Of a stretch of 17,049 nt of DNA, positions 7,427 through 13,041 are shown piece by piece. Each line of letters begins with the position of its first letter. Positions within the stretch are counted from its first letter, which is position 1. This DNA comes from JBOHPP01 sp050731755 (GTDB lineage: Bacteria > Methylomirabilota > Methylomirabilia > Rokubacteriales > CSP1-6): assembly GCA_050731755.1 (NCBI GenBank), contig JBOHPP010000028.1, forward strand, positions 1 through 17,049, given 5' to 3'. The notes under the pieces were generated by a model. It saw nothing but the letters and a program-made list of their open reading frames with translations. It was not told the DNA's origin and made no database searches. A program made the position numbers and the translations under genes.

Positions 7427-8131
7427 TCAGCGCCCTCCCCCGACCCGGACGCCGACCTCATCGAGGTGCCGCAGCAGGTCAGCCGGGTCCTGGTACACGC
7501 GGTAGGCGCCCGCGCGCTCGAGCTCGTCCTGGCCGTAGCCTCCTGACAGGAGGCCCACACCGAGCGCTCTGGCCCGGCGCGCGGCGAGGAGATCCCAGAC
7601 GCTGTCTCCCACCACGACCGACGCGGTGATCTGTACGCCCAGCCGCGCCGCCGCCGCCAGGAAGAGGTCGGGATCGGGCTTGGCGTGCTCCACCTGGTCC
7701 CGCGTGATCACCGGCACGTCGGGCCCCACCCCGAGAGCCTCCAGCGCGAAGCGGGCAGTCTCCAACCGTCCACTGGTCGCGATGGCCCATGGCACGCCGG
7801 CCCGCGAGAGGAAGGCCAGGAGATCCTGCGCGCCGGGGAGCGGCCGGATCTGCTTCGCCTGACGGGTGTAGGCTTCCTGGTGCAGTCGCTGCAGACGCGA
7901 TGCCTCTTCAGCGGTTACCGGGTGGCCGGTTTCCCGCAGGAGAGCGTTCGCGAACAGTCCTCCACTCATCCCGATCCGGCGGTGGATGCGCCAGACCGCT
8001 AATTCGATGCCGGCCCGTTCCAACGCTTCCCGCCACGCCAGGACATGCTGATAGACCGTGTCGACCAGGGTGCCGTCAAGGTCGAACAGGAAGGCCGGAC
8101 CGGCGTCGGTCGGGTCACGGAGATCCGTCAT
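7427..8131 (-). CDS. HAD-superfamily phosphatase (phosphoglycolate phosphatase/beta-PGM-like)
   Basis: This 234-aa cytosolic hydrolase has all four HAD motifs. Motif I is FDLDGTLVDT with nucleophile Asp17 and acid Asp19. Motif II is AIATSGR. The motif III Lys is in EHAKPDPDLF. Motif IV is VVVGDSVWDLLAAR. A helical C1 cap sits between motifs I and II (HVLAWREALERAGIELAVW and following), as in subfamily IA enzymes that act on small phosphorylated metabolites. Neither candidate start has a clear ribosome site; 8131 puts motif I at the usual place, while 8155 would add eight residues (MSAGIIVA). It is convergent with the exported-protein gene and divergent from the second QAPR gene, with a 337-nt gap upstream. 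The substrate is unknown. Confidence 0.9.
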   Translation of the reverse strand: MTDLRDPTDAGPAFLFDLDGTLVDTVYQHVLAWREALERAGIELAVWRIHRRIGMSGGLFANALLRETGHPVTAEEASRLQRLHQEAYTRQAKQIRPLPGAQDLLAFLSRAGVPWAIATSGRLETARFALEALGVGPDVPVITRDQVEHAKPDPDLFLAAAARLGVQITASVVVGDSVWDLLAARRARALGVGLLSGGYGQDELERAGAYRVYQDPADLLRHLDEVGVRVGGGR

Positions 8132-8336
8132 CGCCACGATGATACCCGCGGACATGCTCGCGGATCACGCGCTCGTCCGCCCGACGCCGCCTCCCGCCAC
8201 TCGCCAAGAGCCGCATGAACTCGCTTCGCCATAACGCCGGGGATCGATTCAAGGTCGGTGCCGCGGCGGCGGGCTCGTGGTGGCGTGGTCGTGCGCCATC
8301 GAGGAGCCGCATCGGTGTCCCACCGGGAAACACCAT
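8132..8336. other. Non-coding stretch upstream of the HAD gene
   Basis: This is the upper part of the 337-nt gap between the HAD gene and the 73-aa repeat protein. Open frames here on both strands are arginine/serine-rich, lack ribosome sites and look like chance frames in G+C-rich DNA. The lower part (8337-8468) carries the regulatory elements listed separately. The HAD promoter must be here, but I cannot point to convincing -35/-10 boxes. Confidence 0.4.
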
Positions 8337-8351
8337 GTTCCGTTATGGAAT
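8337..8351. promoter_or_regulatory. GTTCC-N5-GGAA dyad, candidate activator site (copy 2)
   Basis: GTTCCGTTATGGAAT shares 14 exact consecutive bases with the site at 260-274. Its centre is about 74 bp upstream of the -12 element of the sigma-54 promoter at 8404-8418, near -86 relative to the predicted start site. This is standard placement for an NtrC-type enhancer. A further half-site-like GGAA lies just before it (GGGAAACACCATGTTCC). Confidence 0.5.
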
Positions 8352-8403
8352 CGCGCCAGAAGCGTCGGTGCGTGCTTTCGGCGAGATGCAGAGCATCTGG
8401 CCG

Positions 8404-8418
8404 TGGCACGGGCGTTGC
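8404..8418 (+). promoter_or_regulatory. Sigma-54 (-24/-12) promoter of the QAPR repeat gene
   Basis: TGGCACGGGCGTTGC is a full match to the sigma-54 consensus TGGCAC-N5-TTGC, with the invariant GG and GC separated by 10 nt. The predicted start site is near 8430, giving a leader of about 39 nt with a GGAGGAGG ribosome site before the ATG at 8469. A sigma-54 activator gene (8741-10099) is the convergent neighbour. Confidence 0.8.
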
Positions 8419-8468
8419 CTCCGCTCCTGTGGGCATGACGCCCGATATCAGGGAGGAGGACACAGCAA

Positions 8469-8690
8469 ATGAGCCAGAAAGTGTTGGCTATCGCGCTGGG
8501 GATGATGCTGATGGCGGTCGGATCCGCCCACGCGGCGGGCAGCGACCAGATCGACGTGCAGGCGCCCCGTAGCGATCGCTCGGAAGAGATCCAGGCGCCG
8601 CGCGGTGACCGTCTGGATGAGGTTCAGGCCCCGCGCGGTGAACGGCCGGAAGAGATTCAGGCGCCGCGCGGCGCTCACAGCGCCGACTGA
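8469..8690 (+). CDS. Small secreted QAPR-repeat protein (73 aa, four 11-residue repeats)
   Basis: The 73-aa product starts with a Sec signal peptide (Lys4, hydrophobic core, cleavage after AHA at residue 22). The rest is almost entirely four tandem 11-residue units at residues 24-34, 35-45, 46-56 and 57-67: GSDQIDVQAPR, SDRSEEIQAPR, GDRLDEVQAPR and GERPEEIQAPR, then GAHSAD. The consensus is x-D/E-R-x-(E/D)-E-(I/V)-Q-A-P-R. The mature protein is acidic overall (12 D/E against 7 R), has no Cys or aromatic residue and should be disordered. It has a GGAGGAGG ribosome site, a sigma-54 promoter upstream and a perfect 17-bp hairpin 3 nt after the stop. The gene is plainly real, but I know no described family. 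It shares the repeat with the 46-aa peptide at 6778. A role in the envelope (ligand or metal buffering, binding a partner) is speculation. Confidence 0.85.
   Translation: MSQKVLAIALGMMLMAVGSAHAAGSDQIDVQAPRSDRSEEIQAPRGDRLDEVQAPRGERPEEIQAPRGAHSAD
8538..8669 (+). repeat. Four in-frame 33-bp tandem repeats encoding QAPR units
   Basis: Units are 8538-8570, 8571-8603, 8604-8636 and 8637-8669. Each ends in a codon run for (I/V)QAPR (CAGGCGCC or CAGGCCCC followed by CG). The DNA copies have diverged at third positions while the protein motif is kept, which suggests selection on the peptide rather than recent slippage. Confidence 0.9.
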
Positions 8691-8693
8691 GGC

Positions 8694-8734
8694 GCGGCCG
8701 GGCGGAGAGGATAGTCGCCTCTCCGCCCGGCCGC
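8694..8734. terminator. Perfect 17-bp hairpin, bidirectional terminator between convergent genes
   Basis: GCGGCCGGGCGGAGAGG (8694-8710) pairs perfectly with 8718-8734 around a 7-nt loop. It lies between the stop of the repeat-protein gene (8690) and the stop of the response-regulator gene (8741), so it can end both transcripts. It lacks a clear T-run on either side. Confidence 0.8.
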
Positions 8735-8740
8735 CCGGCG

Positions 8741-10099
8741 TCAACCGCCGGGCGCTCGCTCCAGACCGTACTCCTTCAGCTTCCGCCAGAGCGTGGTGCG
8801 GCCGATGCCGAGCGCCTCGGCGGTGCGCGAGTGGTTCCACCCGCATCGCTCGAGGGTCTGAAGCACATGCGCCCGCTCGACGTCGGACAATGTTTGCTGG
8901 GCGGGAAGCGCCGGGGCCCGGCCCAGCGTCGTGCCGGCCGCGACGTGCGGTGGCAGGTCGTCGGGTCCTACCGTCTCCGTGCGGCTGAGGATCGCCGAGC
9001 GTTCCATGGCATTCTCGAGTTCGCGAACGTTCCCCGGCCAGGGGTAGGCCAGCAGGCGATCGAGGGCCTCCGCGCTGAGCCGGAGCTGGCGTCCCAGTTT
9101 GCTGCCGTGACGATCGAGGAAGTGCTCGGCGAGGACCGGAATGTCCTCGCGCCGATCGCGCAGGGGTGCCAGGGGGAGCACGATGACGTTCAAGCGGTAG
9201 AAGAGGTCTTCGCGGAACGTTCCCTGGTGAATCATCTGCTCGAGATCGCGGTGCGTGGCGACCAGCACCCTGACGTCGACAGTGATGGGTTGGGTGGAGC
9301 CGACGGGACGAATCTCGCCGTCCTGGAGCGCTCGCAGAACTTTCACCTGGAGTGCCGGGGTCATCTCACCGATCTCGTCGAGAAACAACGTTCCCTGGTG
9401 CGCTTCCTCGAAGAGTCCTTTCTTGGCGACGGCGGCGCCGGTGAAGGCCCCTTTGACGTGACCAAACAACTCGGACTCCAACAGGCTTTCGGGGACGGCG
9501 CCGCAGTTCACCGCGACAAAGGGCCCCCGGGCGCGCTGGCTGGCGTGGTGGATCGCTTTCGCGATCAGCTCCTTGCCGGTACCCGATTCCCCGCGGATGA
9601 GCACCGTGGCGTCGGTCGGCGCCACGCGCGCGACCAGGTCGAGCGCGCCACGCATCTCGGCGGAACGGGCGATGATCCCGGGCAACCCGTAGCGGTCCTG
9701 GATCTGCTGCCGGAGATTTTCGTTCTCCTCGCGAAGCGCCTTCTCCTCGAGGGCCTTGTCGATCCGGTGCAGCAGCTCGTCGGGGTCGCGACCCTTCTCG
9801 AAGTAGTCGAGGGCGCCGAGCTGGATCGCCTCCTTGGCGGACTCCCAGCCGGCGTAGGCGGTGAGCAGGATGACGCTCGTGTCGGGAGCGTTGGCCTTCG
9901 CCGCCCGGAGCACGTCGAGACCGCTGCCGTCCGGCATGCGGAGGTCGGTGATGACGAGGTCGACCACCTCCTCGCCCAGCACCTTGACGGCGGCGGTCGC
10001 GCCATCGGCGTGCAGGACGCGATGGCCCTTCCGGCGGAGCAGCAGCGCCATCGTCAGGCGGGCCGCGGACTCGTCGTCGACGATGAGGATCGTCGTCAT
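8741..10099 (-). CDS. NtrC-family sigma-54-dependent response regulator
   Basis: This 452-aa regulator activates sigma-54 RNA polymerase when phosphorylated by its partner kinase. The receiver domain (about 1-120) has the acidic pair D8-D9, phosphoacceptor D52 (VITDLRMPDG), T80 and K102. The AAA+ domain (about 140-380) has Walker A GESGTGKE at 170-177, the sigma-54 contact loop GAFTGA at 217-222 and Walker B GTLFLDE at 236-242. A Fis-type helix-turn-helix closes the protein (WNHSRTAEALGIGRTTLWRK, about 420-440). All key residues are present, so it should be fully active. The ATG overlaps the stop of the kinase gene as ATGA. Its likely targets include the sigma-54 promoter at 8404 immediately downstream and possibly those at 171 and 11800. 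Confidence 0.96.
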   Translation of the reverse strand: MTTILIVDDESAARLTMALLLRRKGHRVLHADGATAAVKVLGEEVVDLVITDLRMPDGSGLDVLRAAKANAPDTSVILLTAYAGWESAKEAIQLGALDYFEKGRDPDELLHRIDKALEEKALREENENLRQQIQDRYGLPGIIARSAEMRGALDLVARVAPTDATVLIRGESGTGKELIAKAIHHASQRARGPFVAVNCGAVPESLLESELFGHVKGAFTGAAVAKKGLFEEAHQGTLFLDEIGEMTPALQVKVLRALQDGEIRPVGSTQPITVDVRVLVATHRDLEQMIHQGTFREDLFYRLNVIVLPLAPLRDRREDIPVLAEHFLDRHGSKLGRQLRLSAEALDRLLAYPWPGNVRELENAMERSAILSRTETVGPDDLPPHVAAGTTLGRAPALPAQQTLSDVERAHVLQTLERCGWNHSRTAEALGIGRTTLWRKLKEYGLERAPGG

Positions 10100-11760
10100 G
10101 GTGAGGCCGGCGCGAACGGCAGCGCGATAGTGACGCGCGTGCCTTGTCCGGGCGTTGAGTCAAGCTCCATACGTCCTCCGTGGGCGGCGACGATGCGCTG
10201 CGCGATCGTCAGCCCCAGTCCGGAACCCGCGGGCTTCCGCGAGTAGAACGGGTCGAACACGCGGGCCCGGTCCTCCGGCGCGATGCCGCGGCCGGTGTCG
10301 GCGACGGAGATCACCACGTCGCCGTCGACGCGCTCGACGTCGAAGCGCAGACGGCCCCGGCCCTCGATGGCCTCGACGCCGTTGAGAGCCACGTTCCACA
10401 GGACCTGGGTGAGCTGATCCGGATCGAAGGGGAAGCGCGGCAGCGAACCGTCGATTCGCACGTCGAGCTCGATTGAGCCGGCCCGAGCCCGGTCCTCGCC
10501 GATGAGGGCGGCGACCCGGCCCACCACCTCGGCAACGTCCGCCGGCCGGCGCTCCGGCGCCGGCGGGCGGGCGAAGAGCAGGAACTGCGAGAGGATGCGG
10601 TTGAGCCGGCGGGCCTCGGTGCGTACGGCATCCAGCGTGCTCGCGTGCTCCTCCTCACTGAGGCCGTCGCGGGCCGCCAGCAGGGTGGTGGCGTTGACGA
10701 TGGCGGCCAGGGGATTGCGGATCTCGTGGGCGACCCCGGCCGCCAGCTCGCCGGTGGCGGCCAGCCGCTCCGCCCGCTGCAGGCGCTCCCGCATCTGCGC
10801 CTGCTCGGTAACGTCGGCGATCAGTTCCAGCAGCAGTGTCTCGCCGTCCGGTTGGCGCACCGGGGAGCAGCTCAGGAGGAACCGGCGCCCGCCCACCCCG
10901 GCGATCTCCAGGCGTACCGGACCCTCCAGGGTGTCCCGTCGCTCCATCGGGCAGCCCGGACACGGCCGGCCGTCGGCCGTCAGCACCTCGTAGCAGCGCC
11001 GGCCCGGCAGCGGCCCGAACTGGCGGAGCATCCAGCGATTGGCGAAGCGGATCGTGAAGTCGCCGCCGACCAGCTCGAGCCCTTCGCGGAGCCCGTCGAC
11101 GACCCGCTCGTTAAACTCCTTGAGCGACCGCATCTCGCTGCGGGCCCGATCGAGCACCATGATGATGATGGCGAACGTCGAGAGGAAGTAGAAGAAGATG
11201 AAGGCGCCGTGGACGCCGAAGTACATGGCCGACCCCGGCTCGGCCATCATCCAGCGGCTCACCACCCGGTGCACGCCCCACCCCACGAACGACGCCGCCA
11301 GCAGACTCACGCCTCGACAGCCCACGCCGCTGGAGCGGCGTGGCCAGAAGACGACCCCGGCCGCTACCTGGGCGCCGCCGAGGATGGCGGCAAAGGCCAG
11401 GTCGACGCCAGCACCGAGCGCGGCCAGATCGCCGAGAGCCGCGACCCCCAGGGCGAGAAGCGCCACCACGAGAGCGTCCCGACGCCGGACGCCGTAGTCC
11501 CAGCGATAGGCCAGGGCCCCGGCGAGCACACAGAATTGGGCGGCGAGGCCGGTGGCATTCATGAGCGGGTCGAGCCGGATTCCCTCGGGCAGGACGACCT
11601 CGGCCAGCTTCAGGCCCTTCGACAGCGTGAAGAAGCCCCACGCCCACAGCAGGTAATGGAAGAAGCGAAGGCGGTACGACGCGTACACGTAGACGAAGAT
11701 CAGGAACTGGATCGCGAAGGCGAGCGTCGCCGTGAACGTCATCATGAGCGATCCAGACAT
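10096..11760 (-). CDS. Membrane sensor histidine kinase with multi-TM input and a cysteine-rich PAS domain
   Basis: This 554-aa kinase is the partner of the downstream NtrC-type regulator (4-nt ATGA overlap). Residues 1 to about 205 contain about seven hydrophobic segments, an integral-membrane sensor domain that I cannot place in a named family. A PAS domain follows (about 220-315) with C256, C267, C270 (CYEVL...CPGCP) and C298; similar cysteine sets occur in PAS domains of other bacterial kinases and could bind a cofactor or sense redox state. The transmitter has the H-box GVAHEIRNPLAAI with phospho-acceptor His345, N-box NVALNGVEAIEG, DTGRGIAP and GSGLGLTIAQRIV. It is therefore a complete HisKA/HATPase enzyme. 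The start at 11760 is chosen because the first TM segment follows at once. The gene begins 67 nt after the acetyltransferase gene on the same strand. Confidence 0.95.
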   Translation of the reverse strand: MSGSLMMTFTATLAFAIQFLIFVYVYASYRLRFFHYLLWAWGFFTLSKGLKLAEVVLPEGIRLDPLMNATGLAAQFCVLAGALAYRWDYGVRRRDALVVALLALGVAALGDLAALGAGVDLAFAAILGGAQVAAGVVFWPRRSSGVGCRGVSLLAASFVGWGVHRVVSRWMMAEPGSAMYFGVHGAFIFFYFLSTFAIIIMVLDRARSEMRSLKEFNERVVDGLREGLELVGGDFTIRFANRWMLRQFGPLPGRRCYEVLTADGRPCPGCPMERRDTLEGPVRLEIAGVGGRRFLLSCSPVRQPDGETLLLELIADVTEQAQMRERLQRAERLAATGELAAGVAHEIRNPLAAIVNATTLLAARDGLSEEEHASTLDAVRTEARRLNRILSQFLLFARPPAPERRPADVAEVVGRVAALIGEDRARAGSIELDVRIDGSLPRFPFDPDQLTQVLWNVALNGVEAIEGRGRLRFDVERVDGDVVISVADTGRGIAPEDRARVFDPFYSRKPAGSGLGLTIAQRIVAAHGGRMELDSTPGQGTRVTIALPFAPASP

Positions 11761-11799
11761 GACCGCGTTCCCTCTCCGATCAAGGATGAGCTCCGATGT

Positions 11800-11814
11800 T
11801 CAAGAACTGTACCA
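11800..11814 (-). promoter_or_regulatory. Weak sigma-54-like element upstream of the kinase gene
   Basis: Read on the minus strand this is TGGTACAGTTCTTGA. The -24 half is good (TGGTAC), but the -12 ends in GA instead of GC. Transcription would start near 11788, 28 nt before the ATG. A loose 11/15 match to the dyad motif (GTTCCATGGTGAAAC, 11876-11890) lies 83 bp upstream, inside the acetyltransferase gene. It could mean autoregulation but may be chance. Confidence 0.25.
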
Positions 11815-11827
11815 GCCGAGCCCAGCC

Positions 11828-12445
11828 TTACGGTGACCTCGGCCGCGCGCCGTGCTGTTCCAGATCGAAGCAGTCGTTCCATGGTGAAACGCCCGGCGTT
11901 GGTTTCGGGCGCGTGAACGTCACCGTCACGACACCCGAATCGATCGCCCGCTTCTCCACGATGGTCAGCCGTGAGAGCAACCCGAGCATCCGGTCGTTAC
12001 CGACCAGAACATAGGCGCAGAACCGGTGAATCCCTCGGGCCTCCGCCGCCGCCAGCAGATCGCGCAGGAGCCGGGAGCCGAGTCCCTTCCCCTGCCAGTC
12101 GTCCTGGACCACGAGCGCGACTTCCCCCGTATCCGGCTCGTCTGAGGGTTCGTACCGGACGACCGCGATGAGCTCCGGACCGTCGGCGGCGTCGTGCTCG
12201 GCGACAATCGCCAGGCGCCGTTGATAGTCGACGTTGGCGAACTCGTGCGCCCACTCCGGCGGCAGGCGCGTGTACACCTTGAAGAATCGCTGGTAGGCCG
12301 TCGTGCGGCTCAGGCGATCGTAGAGGCGGCTCAGCCCGTCGGCATCGTCGGGGCGGACGGGACGGCTCCGCACACGGATCCCGTCTTTGAGGACGATCGC
12401 CTGCTCGAGCTCGCGAGGATACGCCACATCGTCCAACCCACGCAT
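11828..12445 (-). CDS. GNAT-family N-acetyltransferase
   Basis: This 205-aa acetyl-CoA-dependent acetyltransferase resembles the GNAT domain of Pat-type protein acetyltransferases. The N-terminal part carries LKDGIRVRSRPVRPDDADGL, followed by SRTTAYQRFFKV, both typical of that group. The CoA-binding motif A is ALVVQDDWQGKGLGSRLL. The C-terminal strand GVVTVTF precedes a short unrelated tail. I prefer the ATG at 12445 (GGAAG 8 nt upstream) to the GTG at 12460. It lies 22 nt after the UspA-like gene, probably as one operon. Pairing with a stress protein suggests a regulatory target, possibly lysine acetylation; the substrate is not evident. Confidence 0.88.
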   Translation of the reverse strand: MRGLDDVAYPRELEQAIVLKDGIRVRSRPVRPDDADGLSRLYDRLSRTTAYQRFFKVYTRLPPEWAHEFANVDYQRRLAIVAEHDAADGPELIAVVRYEPSDEPDTGEVALVVQDDWQGKGLGSRLLRDLLAAAEARGIHRFCAYVLVGNDRMLGLLSRLTIVEKRAIDSGVVTVTFTRPKPTPGVSPWNDCFDLEQHGARPRSP

Positions 12446-12467
12446 GCCGCTGGCTTCCACGGAACGC

Positions 12468-12899
12468 TCACATCCGAAGCACGAGCGTGGGCACCGCCGC
12501 CTTGCCCGCGACCCGATCCGCGACGCCCGGGAACAGCGTGCGCCGCAGCCAGTTGCCGTCGGCCGTCGTGAGCGCGATGAGGTCTGCGCTGAAGGCGTCG
12601 GCCTCCAGGAGGATCTCTTCCCGAGGCTCTCCGAAGCGAACGACGCTGTCCACCGCGACGCCGTCCAACCGGCCCTCGCCAGCTTTCAGATCGGCGAGAC
12701 CCTCGCCGGTCAGACGCGCCATCTCCTGGTCGACGTACACGACCACCCGGCCGTTCGGCGCCATGACGTTCTGGGGAACGGGAAACACCCGGAGTAGCCG
12801 GACGGTCGACCCCGACGCCCGTCCCAGCGCTTCGACAATCGGCAGGATCGCCTCGTCTCGGTCCCGACCGCCGAGAGGGACTAGAATTCGCTTGGCCAT
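12468..12899 (-). CDS. Universal stress protein (UspA-like)
   Basis: This 143-aa single Usp domain starts MAKRILVPLGGRDRDEAILP and ends in VAGKAAVPTLVLRM, the usual first and last strands of the fold. The ATP-binding signature G-x2-G-x9-G-(S/T) is not intact: the corresponding part reads DGNWLRRTLFPGVADRV, and the N-terminal Asp of VPxDGS is replaced (VPLGG). It probably belongs to the group that does not bind ATP. GGAGG lies 7 nt upstream of the ATG at 12899. It heads an operon with the acetyltransferase and perhaps the two-component genes 3' of them. A sigma-54-like AGGCACGCACGTTGT at 12947-12961 (minus strand) has GT in place of the -12 GC, so I do not list it as a promoter. Confidence 0.85.
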   Translation of the reverse strand: MAKRILVPLGGRDRDEAILPIVEALGRASGSTVRLLRVFPVPQNVMAPNGRVVVYVDQEMARLTGEGLADLKAGEGRLDGVAVDSVVRFGEPREEILLEADAFSADLIALTTADGNWLRRTLFPGVADRVAGKAAVPTLVLRM

Positions 12900-13041
12900 A
12901 GGATTCCTCCACGCTTCAGACGCCAGAGCGGCCAGAAGGGATTCCGACAACGTGCGTGCCTGTTGACGAGGCATCTCTCTCGCGCTGCTTATTTCTGCGG
13001 CACTGTGCCAATCTCCACAACTTGCTGTACGAGTCCGGACG

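Noticed and set aside
8128..8463. Minus-strand open frame of 111 codons opposite the QAPR promoter region
   Set aside because: It covers the sigma-54 promoter, is Arg/Ser/Pro-rich, has no ribosome site and shows no recognisable motif.
8538..8669. 33-bp tandem repeats as a CRISPR-like array
   Set aside because: The repeats are contiguous without spacers, in frame within a signal-peptide-bearing gene, and diverge at third codon positions.
12947..12961. AGGCACGCACGTTGT upstream of the UspA-like gene as a sigma-54 promoter
   Set aside because: The invariant -12 GC is GT and no dyad motif lies at the expected distance upstream.
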